Of a stretch of 64,000 nucleotides of DNA, positions 54,608-64,000 are shown in pieces. Numbering within the stretch: the first letter of the stretch is position 1; every line of letters starts with the position of its first letter. The stretch comes from Saprospirales bacterium (GTDB lineage Bacteria > Bacteroidota > Bacteroidia > Chitinophagales > JADIYW01), in the NCBI GenBank assembly GCA_016711605.1, contig JADJSS010000017.1:28808-92807 (forward strand), read 5' to 3'. The notes beneath the pieces were generated by a model that was given only the letters and a program-made list of their open reading frames with translations, was not told the DNA's origin and did not search any database. The position numbers and the translations under genes are program-made.

Positions 54608-56272
54608 ATGCAAATATTGCTTACCACTTTAAATGCGAAGTACATTCACACTAATCTGGCGATTCGTATTTTATATCAATTGAATAAAGAGTATGATGGT
54701 TTGGATTGGAAAGAATTTACTATTAATGAAGATCAACAACCAGTGGTTGATTTTTGTGCTAATTATGACATTGTAGCTTTCAGTTGTTATATCTGGAATA
54801 TTACGCAGACTTTGCAAGTGGCGCAACAAATCAAACAAAAAAATCCAACAACAAAAATCTTATTAGGTGGACCAGAAGTGAGTTATGAATACAACGATAT
54901 AATTGCTCTAGATTACGTTGATTTTATTATTGTTGGTGAAGGTGAAACTCCTTTTAATGAGTTACTGCACCAATATCCAAACGTTGAATCTATTGCTGGT
55001 TTGGTTTATAAAAAAGATGGAAAAACCAAAGAAAACAAAGCACCTGCAATGTTTGAGTTGAAAAATTTCGAAGAAATAATGCCTTATGCTGATGATGATA
55101 TTGATACATTGAAAACAAAAGTTTTGTATATCGAAACATCGCGTGGTTGTCCATATAAATGCGAATTTTGTTTAGCAAGTTTAGATAATAAAGTGCGCTA
55201 TTTACCAAATAATACCATCAAACAAACATTGCTATACATGATGCAACATGGAAAAGTAGTGAAGTTTTTAGATAGAACATTTAATATCAAAAAAGATTTT
55301 ACGATAGATATTTTTCAGTTTATTTTAGATAATTATCAACCACAAAATGTATTTCAGTTTGAAATTACAGCAGACATCATTCATCCAGATATTATTGCAT
55401 TTATACAAGAAAAAGTTCCAGTTGGTTTATTTCGATTTGAGATTGGAATTCAAACTGTAAATCAAAAAGCAAACTTACAAGTTAGCCGAAAACAAAATTT
55501 TGATAAGACTAAAAAAATTATAAAAGCATTAGACAACAAAATTGAAATGCATTTAGATTTAATTGTAGGTTTGGCACTAGATGAATTTGAAGATATTAAA
55601 TATTCATTTGAAGAAGTATTTAAACTCTTTGCACCAGAATTACAATTAGGTTTCTTAAAATTTTTGAAAGGCACACCAATTCGCGATAAATATGAACAAC
55701 ATGGATTTGTTTTTGATCCAAAACCACCGTATCAAATTATTAGAAGTAATTATTTAAGTGAAGACCAACTGCATCAAATTACATTATTAGAACACGCTTT
55801 AGAAATTTACTGGAACAAAAAAAGAACAGTTCATACATTAAAATACATCACTGAAAATTATAGCGTTTTTGATTTTTTACTTGGATTAGGTACTTATTTT
55901 TCAAACGCAAAAGATTTGCATAAATACACATTAAAAGATGTGTATGAAATCATCTTTCAATATGCAGAAAAGCAATTTCCGAATGATGTAGTTTTGAAAG
56001 AATTAATTGCAATAGATTATTACTTACAACATAAAATTAAACCACAAATCTTGTTTCTTCACGAGATTTCAAAAGCAGAAAAAAATCAACTAATTGAACA
56101 GTATTCATTGAATATTGCACAATATAGATACATTATTTTACCACTACATTTTAATTATAATCTATTAAAAGAAGAAAATAAAATAGTGCTAAACAATTAC
56201 CATTTAATCATTCAATATACAGGAACAACTCGAGCTGTAGTTATATCAACTGAATTTGCTGAAATTAACTAA
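54608..56272 (+). CDS. B12-binding radical SAM protein with DUF4080
   Basis: This 554-residue radical enzyme has an N-terminal B12-binding domain (residues 1-130; LLGGPEVSYEYND and ADFIIVGEGE-type stretch YVDFIIVGEGETPF). The radical SAM core has the cluster motif CPYKCEFC (TSRGCPYKCEFCLAS). The C-terminal ~200 residues are DUF4080. Related enzymes use a cobalamin cofactor to methylate unreactive carbons, but the substrate is unknown here. It stands alone, with a -7 box four bases before its start codon. Confidence 0.88.
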   Translation: MQILLTTLNAKYIHTNLAIRILYQLNKEYDGLDWKEFTINEDQQPVVDFCANYDIVAFSCYIWNITQTLQVAQQIKQKNPTTKILLGGPEVSYEYNDIIALDYVDFIIVGEGETPFNELLHQYPNVESIAGLVYKKDGKTKENKAPAMFELKNFEEIMPYADDDIDTLKTKVLYIETSRGCPYKCEFCLASLDNKVRYLPNNTIKQTLLYMMQHGKVVKFLDRTFNIKKDFTIDIFQFILDNYQPQNVFQFEITADIIHPDIIAFIQEKVPVGLFRFEIGIQTVNQKANLQVSRKQNFDKTKKIIKALDNKIEMHLDLIVGLALDEFEDIKYSFEEVFKLFAPELQLGFLKFLKGTPIRDKYEQHGFVFDPKPPYQIIRSNYLSEDQLHQITLLEHALEIYWNKKRTVHTLKYITENYSVFDFLLGLGTYFSNAKDLHKYTLKDVYEIIFQYAEKQFPNDVVLKELIAIDYYLQHKIKPQILFLHEISKAEKNQLIEQYSLNIAQYRYIILPLHFNYNLLKEENKIVLNNYHLIIQYTGTTRAVVISTEFAEIN

Positions 56273-56363
56273 TAATTAATTCAGAAATTCAGCATATTAC
56301 CAAGTACTAAGTACAGAAAAATTGGTATATTAGCATATTATCTAATTTCAAATTTTCACTCGA

Positions 56364-57742
56364 ATGATTTACGATTTTATTGTAGTTGGTTCAGGCTCAG
56401 GCGGTGGCGCACTTTCCTATTATTTAAATAAATCTGGCGCAAAAGTTTTATTAATAGAAGCAGGACATTTTTACAGAAAAGATACCTTTCCAAAAACGGA
56501 AGCTGAAACATCTGCACACTTATATTGGGGTGGCGGCATCGAGTTTGGCAAAGATGGAAAAATGGGTTTTCTTCGCACTAAAATGGTTGGTGGCTCATCT
56601 ATAGTTTATCAGTGTTTAATGGATAGATTTGATGATATTGCATTTAACGATTGGAAAAATGAAAGTGGTGTAGATTGGTTCAACAATGCTGAAATGGACA
56701 AACATTATGCTCAAGTAGAATCGGATATGGTGTTACATACATTTGTTCCTGAAGAAAGAAATGGAAACGCAAAACTATTTGTTGATGCTTGTGATAAATT
56801 GGGTTATAAATGGGGCAATTTACGTCGTGGACAAAGCAATTGCGGTGCAGAAAAAGGCAATGATTGCATTGGTTGTTTAGGTGGTTGTTTTAGAGATTCA
56901 AAACAAAGTTCATTAGTTGCTTTTATTCAAAAAGCTGAAAAAGAAGGATTAGAAATTATTACGGAAACTGAAATAAACAAAGTAGAACCAGGTAACGATA
57001 CTTGTAAAATTCATGGATTACAAAATGGAAACAAAGTAAGTTTTGAAGGTAAAAAAGTAATTCTTTCAGGTGGTGCTTTTGGCACAACACGTATGATGAC
57101 ATTATCTGGTTTTAAATCAAAATTTCCAGCTCTTGGAAAAAAATTCGCATCGCATCCACAGTTTATGTGGTTGGGTTTTCAAAACGAACCAGTTGATGCA
57201 CATAAAAAATGTTTCAAGCTGTTGCTTCTAAAGATGAAAGTTTCCGTGCGCAAGGTTTTAAGTTGGAAAATGTATTTGCTTCACCAATATCAATTGGTAT
57301 GCTGATGAATGAAACAGGTGCTGAACACCAACGCTTAATGAAACAATATCGTTATATGCAATGCATCGAAGTTGCGGTGCGCGACGAAAACGTTGGTGAA
57401 ATTATGTGTGATAATAAAGGTAAACTTACTATTGTAAAACCACTCACCGACCAAGATAAAACGCGACGAAATAAGGGTTTGCAAGCAATAGAAAATATTT
57501 TAACTACTGCTGGTGCAAAGGAAATTTATAAATCAAATTTCTATTTTGGTTTACATTTAATGGGTGGCTGCGTAATGGGTACCGATGCATCAAAATCAGT
57601 TGTAAATCCTGACTTTCAAGTACATGGCGAAAAAACATTATACATCGCTGATTCGAGTATTTATCCAAATGCGCCAGGCATTAATCCAGGTTTAACAATA
57701 AAATCTTTAGGACACAGATTGGCAATGCAGTTATTAAAATAA
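56364..57742 (+). CDS. GMC family oxidoreductase (one-base frameshift)
   Basis: GMC enzymes are FAD-dependent oxidoreductases acting on alcohols, sugars or sterols. The N-terminus has the Rossmann motif VVGSGSGGGALSYYL, the FAD block LIEAG, and KMVGGSSIVYQ. A Cys-rich insert follows (DCIGCLGGCFRDSKQSS). The C-terminal end IYPNAPGINPGLTIKSLGHRLA is the GMC FAD-binding signature. The six-base A run at 57204-57209 should be seven (HKKMFQAVASKDES); the corrected protein has 459 residues. It starts a three-gene run with an alpha/beta hydrolase and a small unknown protein, opposite a cytochrome P450. Confidence 0.85.
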
Positions 57743-57745
57743 AAA

Positions 57746-58639
57746 ATGGAATCTATACTAACACCTATAACATGTTTTGATGGAATCAAAGACTTTCCAT
57801 ATCAGCCAAATTTTGTTGATTATAATGGTTTACAAATGCATTATATTGATGAAGGTGATAAAAATGGTGAAATCATTTTAGCATTACATGGTGAACCAAC
57901 TTGGTCTTATTTATATAGAAAATTTGTTCCTATTCTTTCTCCAAAATATCGTTTTATAGCACCTGATTTTATTGGTTTTGGTAAGTCTGAAAAGCTAATA
58001 AATATGAAAGATTACTCGTACACATTTCATTATAATTCCATCAAAAATTTGATTGATAAATTGCAATTAAAAGATATAACTTTAGTCGTGCAAGATTGGG
58101 GCGGCCTCATTGGCTTAGGTGTATTAGGTGAGTTTCCAGATTTATTTAAACGTGTAGTAATTTTAAATACAGCATTAGCTGATGGCAGAAAATTACCACT
58201 TTCATTCAAAGCATGGCAAGCATTTGCAAAATACCATCCAGATTTACCAGTAGGAAAAATTGTACGAAAAGCATCGGCAAGACCAATGTCTGCTGAAGTA
58301 ATGGCTGCATATGATGCTCCGTTTCCAGAAAAAAAATACAAAGCTGGCGCTAGAATATTTCCATCTTTAGCACCAAATAACAAAAATGCAGATGGTGTTA
58401 TTCAAATGAATAGAGCAGCAAAAATATTAGCAGAATGGAAAAAACCAGCAATAGTTTTATTTTCTGACAAAGATGAAATATTAGGAAAAATGGTACATTT
58501 CTTTTATAAATTAATGCCTTCAGCACATCAACAAAAAAGAATTACAATTGAAAATGCCGGTCACTTTTTACAAGAAGATGCTGGTGAAGAAATTGCAACA
58601 TACATAGATGAATTTATTCAAGAAAAATTAAAAGTATAA
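57746..58639 (+). CDS. Haloalkane dehalogenase-like alpha/beta hydrolase
   Basis: The 297 residues have the haloalkane dehalogenase layout: oxyanion segment HGEPTWSYLYRKF (residues 48-60), nucleophile Asp117 with neighbouring Trp118 in VVQDWGGLIGL, acid in FSDKDEILG, and base His273 in ENAGHFLQED. The nucleophile is Asp rather than Ser, so a dehalogenase or epoxide-hydrolase chemistry is likely. Motif HGEPTWSYLYR points to the dehalogenase side. It starts three bases after the GMC stop codon and three bases before the next gene, so the three are cotranscribed. Confidence 0.85.
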   Translation: MESILTPITCFDGIKDFPYQPNFVDYNGLQMHYIDEGDKNGEIILALHGEPTWSYLYRKFVPILSPKYRFIAPDFIGFGKSEKLINMKDYSYTFHYNSIKNLIDKLQLKDITLVVQDWGGLIGLGVLGEFPDLFKRVVILNTALADGRKLPLSFKAWQAFAKYHPDLPVGKIVRKASARPMSAEVMAAYDAPFPEKKYKAGARIFPSLAPNNKNADGVIQMNRAAKILAEWKKPAIVLFSDKDEILGKMVHFFYKLMPSAHQQKRITIENAGHFLQEDAGEEIATYIDEFIQEKLKV

Positions 58640-58641
58640 TT

Positions 58642-59046
58642 ATGGCAAATACATTTTCAAACTTCGCAATAAAAGGTCTTACAAAAGTTGGCAATATTTA
58701 TTGTCCCAAAAATGATGAATTTCCAGCTTTCAGCGATGTAGCAGGAACTTATAAATTAAATGATTTAGTCAGAAATGTTCCATCAGATGACTTTTCTTCA
58801 TTGAATTTAGTGTTGGCTATTTTTGCATTTTTGCCAAACTTTATAATCAATTGGATTATTTCAAAATGCCAGCAATCACAGGCAAACCCAAGCGATGGAA
58901 TAATACCTTCTACTTTAAGACAACTGAATATTGGATTGCGTGGTTTGTGCTATTCTATCTATTATTCTGAGTTTAACAATCCAGATTTTAAAGGTAAAAC
59001 ACCATTACAAGTTATAGATTACAGCTTAAATAGAATTACTGATTAA
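58642..59046 (+). CDS. Hypothetical protein in the GMC/dehalogenase operon
   Basis: I do not recognise the family. The 134 residues contain one hydrophobic stretch (about 54-73, LNLVLAIFAFLPNFIINWII) and a polar C-terminus with a conserved-looking LRQLNIGLRGLCYSIYYSEF. The first part (AIKGLTKVGNIYCPKNDEFPAFSDV) has two regions of loop character. The N-terminal ATG follows the previous stop codon by two bases. It may be a membrane-linked partner of the GMC enzyme, as some GMC dehydrogenases have a small subunit, but no subunit motif is visible. Confidence 0.55.
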   Translation: MANTFSNFAIKGLTKVGNIYCPKNDEFPAFSDVAGTYKLNDLVRNVPSDDFSSLNLVLAIFAFLPNFIINWIISKCQQSQANPSDGIIPSTLRQLNIGLRGLCYSIYYSEFNNPDFKGKTPLQVIDYSLNRITD

Positions 59047-59066
59047 ACTTAAGCACTTATTATTTT

Positions 59067-59195
59067 AACCACTTAAGAAGTTTAAGTAACAGAGAAAATA
59101 AAAAATAATTTTATCTGCAAATAAAAAATCTCTTTTAGTTCAACCTTATTTAATTCTTTACTATAATTTCAATTTCTAATATGACTTAAGTGTTT
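59067..59195. repeat. Intergenic element bounded by inverted degenerate repeats (copy D)
   Basis: The left arm AACCACTTAAGAAGTTTAAG (59067-59086) is 16/20 identical to copy B's left arm. The right end GACTTAAGTGTTT (59183-59195) is its inverted counterpart. The interior is AT-rich without an ORF. It separates the convergent dehalogenase operon and P450 genes. Confidence 0.5.
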
Positions 59196-59199
59196 ATTT

Positions 59200-60531
59200 T
59201 TATTTAGCATTTGTAATTTCAACCTGAATTCCATTTTTTGGTTTTAAGGTAACTAATGGCTCAAATTCTATAGTTTGATTTTCTACCAATTTCAAATCAA
59301 AATGATAAAATAAATTGGCAAGCACTACTGTAATTTCCATCAACGCAAAATAAAAACCAATACACATTCTTGGTCCAGCACCAAACGGAAAATAAGCATC
59401 ACTATTTGCCAATGGATGTGCTTTATCTAAAAATCGTTCAGGTACAAAATTATTTGGTTGTTTCCAGTATTTCGGATTTCGATGTAAATGGTAAACACTA
59501 ATCAAGGTCATAATATCTTTTGGAATTTCTAAGCCATCAATTTCATCTTTTTCTTTCGATTCTCTACCAACAATATACGCAGTTGGATACAAACGCAACG
59601 ACTCATCAATCACAGCACGCAGGTATTTTAACTGACCAAAATTTTCCATTGTTAGCACACCGTTTGGCATCACTAATTTTAATTCATCTTTTACCTTTTG
59701 ATACGACTCAGGATGCTTACAAATATTATAAATTGACCACGCAATTGCATAACCTGACGTTTCATGGCCAGCAACATAAATCGTCAATAATTCATCACGC
59801 AATTGCACATCACTCATCGCCTCGCCTGTGTCAACATCACGCGCTTCTATTAGCATACTTAATAAATCATTATTTGAATCCGATTTTTTTTTCTTTTGAA
59901 TAACATCGTATAAAATGGTATCAAATTTTTGTATGATATTTTCAAATTGTTTTTTGTCACCATTATATGCTGAAAACCATTCATAAACAGGATTTCGAAT
60001 TATCTTCACTAAATAACTCTGGATATCATAAATATAAGATTGAATGCCAGTTAAATTCTTTGTAATATCACTTCCTAACAATGTTTCCACTACAATTTTT
60101 GAAGTAAGCTGCATCATTTCTGCATCTATAAAAATGGTTTGTGATGATTTATTTTTCCAAGGTTCAATATGCGACAACGTAAATTGCTGCATCGTGTCAA
60201 AAAAACTTTCTAATCGTTTTTTATAAAATGCAGGTTGTGCTAAACGTCGTTGCTTAAACCACGATTCGCCTTCGTTAGTTAGCAAGCCATTTCCTAAAGC
60301 CATTTTTAATTTGTTGGCACCATAATCTTTTCTGTAATTTTTATTATTTTTTTGTAAGATATGCTGTGCCACTTCTGCCGAACGTGTAGTAAATATGCGT
60401 CTTCCAGGCAAATTAAAAATGAATGAATCGCCTTGGTTTTCATATTCTTTACCTAAAAACTTTAGTATATCTTTCGATAAATCTATGGCACTTCCTAATA
60501 TTGGTAATCCTTTTACAATTGGTGGTTGCAT
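59200..60531 (-). CDS. Cytochrome P450
   Basis: The 443-residue soluble monooxygenase has the P450 landmarks: the I-helix AGHETSG (in YVAGHETSGYAIAW), the K-helix ExxR (IDESLRLYP), and the heme loop FPFGAGPRMCIGFYFALME with Cys390 as heme ligand. It resembles bacterial P450s of the CYP110/CYP4-like type that hydroxylate fatty acids or sterols. It needs a ferredoxin partner, which is not encoded nearby. It is convergent with the GMC/dehalogenase operon, so a joint role in lipid or sterol oxidation is possible but unproven. Confidence 0.92.
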   Translation of the reverse strand: MQPPIVKGLPILGSAIDLSKDILKFLGKEYENQGDSFIFNLPGRRIFTTRSAEVAQHILQKNNKNYRKDYGANKLKMALGNGLLTNEGESWFKQRRLAQPAFYKKRLESFFDTMQQFTLSHIEPWKNKSSQTIFIDAEMMQLTSKIVVETLLGSDITKNLTGIQSYIYDIQSYLVKIIRNPVYEWFSAYNGDKKQFENIIQKFDTILYDVIQKKKKSDSNNDLLSMLIEARDVDTGEAMSDVQLRDELLTIYVAGHETSGYAIAWSIYNICKHPESYQKVKDELKLVMPNGVLTMENFGQLKYLRAVIDESLRLYPTAYIVGRESKEKDEIDGLEIPKDIMTLISVYHLHRNPKYWKQPNNFVPERFLDKAHPLANSDAYFPFGAGPRMCIGFYFALMEITVVLANLFYHFDLKLVENQTIEFEPLVTLKPKNGIQVEITNAK

Positions 60532-60597
60532 ATTTTCTATTTTATTTCTTGGTATAAATAAATTAAATGTATTACATTAGATTTAAAATAAAAAAAA

Positions 60598-60711
60598 ATG
60601 GCAAGTTTAATTATTTATTTAGCAGTTGTAATTTCAAATTTTGTTTCTCCAACAGTAGATTCAAGCACAAATAATGTTCGTCCAATTACCACAGCAGAAG
60701 GTCCAAGATAA
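60598..60711 (+). CDS. 37-codon ORF for a small secreted-peptide-like product upstream of the TPR kinase
   Basis: The ORF reads MASLIIYLAVVISNFVSPTV, then 17 more residues ending TAEGPR. The first ~16 residues are hydrophobic like a signal peptide; the rest is polar. It stops seven bases before the corrected start of the histidine kinase gene, so both could be on one transcript. I cannot say whether it is translated; it has no family. Very short ORFs arise by chance in AT-rich DNA, so this remains a candidate only. Confidence 0.3.
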   Translation: MASLIIYLAVVISNFVSPTVDSSTNNVRPITTAEGPR

Positions 60712-60718
60712 TCAATAG

Positions 60719-62508
60719 ATGAATTTTAAAATAATTCAATTATTTTTAAAAATAAAATCTGCTTAGCAACCCTATTATTTTTTCTATTTTCTTATATAGA
60801 AAAAGTTTATTCTTTTAATGTCAATTCTATATTAGATTCTTCTAAATTTTATAGTAGCACTAACTTTTCAAAATCATTGAAATTTAGCAATCAAGCACTA
60901 TTGCTTTCTGAAAAAATAAAATCTGATTCATTAATTGCAAAATCTTATTTATTAATTGGATTAGCAAATTATTTTAATGGCAATCATGATGATGCATTAA
61001 AGAATTATTTTTTATCAAAAAATATTGCTGAAAAAATAAGCAATTATAAAGCAATCTGTGATGTTAACAATGAAATTGGAATCCTCTATTTAAAACAAAA
61101 AAAAATTAATGCTGCAAAATCTATTTTTACAAAATCTATTTATTATGCAATAAAAGCAAAAGATAATTCACTAATTGCAAATGCGTGTAATAATTTAGGT
61201 TTAGTATATAATGATAGTAAACAACTCGATTCTGCTGAATATTACTTTAATATTGCTTATAAAAAATATGATCAAATTCAAAGCAAATTAGGCATGTCGT
61301 ATTCGTTGGATTATTTGAGTGCTGTTTATGTAAACACCAATAGATTAGAACTTGCAGAAGAAAAACTAAATCAATCTATAATAATAAAAAATGAATTAAA
61401 CGATAAAACTGGTGAAGCAATTGCTATTAATAATTTAGGTGAATTATTTCTTCAAAAAAATGAATTACAAAAAGCTCTTATTTATTTTAAAGCATCAGCA
61501 GATTCATCTAAAAAAATAAATTATTTAGACTTAGAAGCATACACTTATCAAATGCAAGCTGATATATATTCTAAGTTAAACGATTATAAAAATGCTTACG
61601 AATATTCAAATCTATATAAACAAAAAAATGAAATTCTATTAAACGATAAACGAATAAAAGCTATTGAAGAATATCAAACCAAATATGAAACCGAAAAAAA
61701 AGAAAATGAAATCAAACAACAGCAACTAAAAATCAATAAGCGAAATACGTTATTGATTTCATTATCTGTCATATTTATTCTAACACTTCTTGCTTTTTAT
61801 TTGTTATATAATCGATACAAATTAAAACAACAAACTAAATTACAACAAGAACTTTTTAATGAACAACAAAAACGTGCGGAAGCTGTATTAGAAGCAGAAG
61901 AAATGGAACGTCAACGCATTGCTCGAGATTTGCACGATGGTGTTGGACAACTTCTTTCAGCAACAAAACTAAATTTTAATGCCATTACAAATGATATCAC
62001 TTTAGATAATAAACAAACAGAAGAAAAACTACAAAAAAGTATTTCCATGATTGATGATTCTATCAAAGAAATCAGAAATATTTCGCATAATATGATGCCT
62101 GCTACGCTGCAGCATTTTGGAATCATCAAAGCTATTGAAGAATTTACAGATAGAATGAATCTAGCTGGAAAATCAAAAATTAATTTTGAATATTTTGAGG
62201 TAGATGAAGATAAATTAAACAGTACTTTTAAGTTGATGTTATACAGAATTACGCAAGAAATAATTAATAACACCATTAAACACGCAGATGCTTCTAACAT
62301 AAATATTCAACTAATTGGTGATGAAAATGAATTGGTATTAACGATTGAAGATAATGGTACAGGTTTTGATGTACAGAAAGCAATGAAAGAAGAAGGCATC
62401 GGTTTAAAAAATATTCAGTTGCGTGTTGATTATTTGAAAGGAATTTTGAATATTGATTCAACAATTGGAAAAGGAACTACCACAATTATAGAAATTCCAT
62501 TATCTTAA
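60719..62508 (+). CDS. TPR-containing sensor histidine kinase of the NarL type (N-terminal frameshift)
   Basis: The main frame from about 60877 lacks ATG. An ATG at 60719 (MNFKIIQLFLKIK) is in another frame by one base. Adding an A at 60748-60757 gives a full signal sequence (CLATLLFFLFSYIEKVYSF) and a 596-residue protein. Numbering from 60877, TPR-like helices fill 1-265 and one helix spans about 292-311. The dimerisation segment has phospho-acceptor His353 (ARDLHDGVGQ) and an ATPase domain with EDNGTGFD. It pairs with the response regulator five bases downstream. A periplasmic TPR sensor that responds to peptide or cell-wall status is typical; the signal is unknown. Confidence 0.85.
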
Positions 62509-62512
62509 CAGC

Positions 62513-63151
62513 ATGAACAAAATTCGAATAGTGTTAGTTGATGATCATCAAATGTTAATTGATGGTTTAAAAGCAATTTTATCTACTTTTGAAAATATTG
62601 AAATTGTAAAAACTTACACAAATGGTAATCAATTATTGAATGAATTTGAATCGCTAAAAATTGACTTGATTCTGACAGATATCAGTATGCCTCAAATTGA
62701 TGGTTATGAATTGACGAAACAAATTAAAAAAATAAAAGCAGATACTAAAGTAATTGCAGTATCGATGTCTGGTGATATTGCAAACATCAACCGAATGTTA
62801 GACGCAGGAATTTCTGGTTATGTTTTGAAAAATGCAGGAAATGCAGAATTATTAGAAGCCATTGAAAAAGTAGCATCAGGCAAAATGCATTTCAGCGATG
62901 ATGTAACAGAAGAAATGGTAAAATCTTCAAAAGAGAAAGACAAAAAACCTTCTGAAAAAATAAGCTTATCAGAACGTGAAATTGAAATTTTAAAATTGAT
63001 AGCTCAAGAACACAATAACGCACAAATTGGCGATATTTTATTTATCAGCGAAAGAACTGTTGAAACGCATCGCAAAAACATGATGCGTAAAATGAATTTC
63101 AAAACCATGATTGGTTTAGTGAAATATGCTATGGACAACAAACTTATCTAA
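62513..63151 (+). CDS. NarL/LuxR family response regulator
   Basis: The receiver domain (residues 4-120) has the acidic pocket Asp10/Asp11 and phospho-acceptor Asp56 in LILTDISMPQIDG. The C-terminus (about 150-212) is a LuxR-type HTH: LSEREIEILKLIAQEHNNAQIGDILFISERTVETHRKNMMRKM in pieces. The kinase upstream is of the matching HisKA_3 type, so the pair is a complete two-component system. Its targets are not indicated by sequence. The 212-residue length is normal. Confidence 0.95.
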   Translation: MNKIRIVLVDDHQMLIDGLKAILSTFENIEIVKTYTNGNQLLNEFESLKIDLILTDISMPQIDGYELTKQIKKIKADTKVIAVSMSGDIANINRMLDAGISGYVLKNAGNAELLEAIEKVASGKMHFSDDVTEEMVKSSKEKDKKPSEKISLSEREIEILKLIAQEHNNAQIGDILFISERTVETHRKNMMRKMNFKTMIGLVKYAMDNKLI

Positions 63152-63214
63152 CGTTATCAACTAACGTACAAAACATTTTTTTTATTATCTTCAACAAATT
63201 CCTATTTTTATAGC

Positions 63215-64000
63215 GTGAGTAAACTATTTCAACTTTCAGAATACATCAATTACACCTTATCTTCTATCACGAAGTACAAAATTCATTCACCTTTTGTATT
63301 TAGATTGGTAACTGAAGTGTTTGAAAAAACAGTAAATTATCAAGATTATCAGCGCATAGAAAAACTAAGAGACGACTTAAAACAAGATACACGAATTATT
63401 GAAGTGAATGATTTAGGTGCTGGTTCCAAGCGTTTTAAAACACACAAACGAAAAATAAGCGACATCGTTCGTAAGAGTGTGAAAAAAGAAAAATACGGAC
63501 ATTTATTATACATGTTGGTTCGTAATTTCAAAGCAAATTCTATTTTAGAATTAGGCACTTCACTCGGAATTACAACTTCTTACTTGGCTTCTGCGCATCC
63601 AAATACTAGAGTATATACTATTGAAGGTTGTAAAAATATTGCAGATGTTGCAACTGAAAATTTTCAAAAATTAAATCTTACAAACATCGAATTAACTATT
63701 GGTAATTTTGATGACGAATTAATAAAAATTTGTGAGAAAGTTGGAAAATTTGATTTAGTTTTTATCGATGGCAATCATCGAGAAATACCAACTATCAATT
63801 ATTTTAATACAGTTTTACCATTTTGCCACAACGATACCATTTTAATTTTTGATGATATACATTGGAGCGAAGAAATGCAGGAAGCCTGGGAATTTGTAAA
63901 AAACCACGAACAGGTAAAAATGACCATCGATTTATTTGAAATGGGTTTGGTTTTCTTACGTAAAGAATTTCGCCAAAAAGAAAATATGCAGATTAGTTAT
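63215..64000 (+). CDS. Class I SAM-dependent methyltransferase (C-terminus beyond the window)
   Basis: This frame begins with GTG at 63215 (MSKLFQLSEYINYTLSSITKYKIHSPFVF) and runs off the right edge. An ATG near the start is absent. The Rossmann motif I is ILELGTSLGITTSYLAS, motif II is a VYTIEG-type acidic strand, and the later LVFIDGNHREIPTINYF is the metal-dependent O-methyltransferase signature. A late DDIHW adds to that. The N-terminal ~90 residues are helical and Lys-rich. Substrate unknown. Confidence 0.8.
   Translation, partial: MSKLFQLSEYINYTLSSITKYKIHSPFVFRLVTEVFEKTVNYQDYQRIEKLRDDLKQDTRIIEVNDLGAGSKRFKTHKRKISDIVRKSVKKEKYGHLLYMLVRNFKANSILELGTSLGITTSYLASAHPNTRVYTIEGCKNIADVATENFQKLNLTNIELTIGNFDDELIKICEKVGKFDLVFIDGNHREIPTINYFNTVLPFCHNDTILIFDDIHWSEEMQEAWEFVKNHEQVKMTIDLFEMGLVFLRKEFRQKENMQISY

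Overview
The window is a strongly AT-rich chromosomal segment from a member of the Bacteroidota. Three things point there. The -7 promoter boxes are of the TAnnTTTG type, usually TATCTTTG (for example 8077, 10753, 22889, 24642, 54596). Several families are typical of the phylum: a PUR/DUF3276 protein, long NusB, ribosomal protein THX, short Crp/Fnr regulators that end just after the recognition helix, a TonB receptor with a carboxypeptidase-regulatory-like domain, and DUF4105, DUF4197 and KTSC proteins. Signal peptides and lipoboxes are abundant. The Chitinophagales or a close order would fit, but that is a guess. I saw no rRNA, tRNA, CRISPR array, prophage or insertion-sequence transposase.

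Layout. 0-4.5 kb: edge fragment of a steroid-reductase-like enzyme, DUF481 protein, sugar-nucleotidyltransferase-like gene, CDF metal transporter, NUMOD4/HNH endonuclease. 4.5-4.9 kb: a structured non-coding element with 22-bp terminal inverted repeats. 5-15 kb: translation and housekeeping genes (rplY, prs, coaD, rpsP, rimM, trmD, rplS, nusB) mixed with a CPBP protease, a serine hydrolase and a secreted protein with five SH3-like repeats. 15-25 kb: ABC exporter, PUR protein, MgtE, EamA, CDP-alcohol phosphatidyltransferase, an envelope block on the minus strand, ychF, a toxin-antitoxin pair and THX. 25-31.5 kb: DUF4105, msrB, lgt, a lipoprotein esterase, GNAT and argG. 31.5-38.4 kb: seven Crp/Fnr paralogues around a PIG-L deacetylase and an amino-acid permease. 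38.4-48 kb: dehydrogenase E2, J/KTSC protein, cinA, DUF4197, a decayed Doc toxin with its antitoxin, CaiB-type CoA-transferase, Na/Pi transporter, AI-2E transporter. 48-60.5 kb: TonB receptor, GH5 lipoprotein, aldehyde dehydrogenase, radical SAM DUF4080, and a GMC oxidoreductase / haloalkane-dehalogenase-like / unknown cluster opposite a cytochrome P450. 60.6-64 kb: a 37-codon secreted-peptide-like ORF, a TPR histidine kinase with its response regulator, and a methyltransferase cut by the window end.

Sequence quality matters here. Eleven otherwise well-conserved genes carry a single-base frameshift, mostly in an A or T homopolymer. In each case one base restores an intact reading frame of normal family length. 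A poly-A tract at 9330-9385 looks equally suspicious. These are best read as residual long-read indels, so the affected genes are annotated across the shift.

The observations most worth following are the Crp/Fnr array, the 247-bp terminal-inverted-repeat element beside the HNH gene, four intergenic elements bounded by inverted degenerate repeats, a dispersed CACGACTTACGACT repeat that reaches into coding sequence, the small peptide in front of the TPR kinase, and the P450/GMC/dehalogenase cluster.
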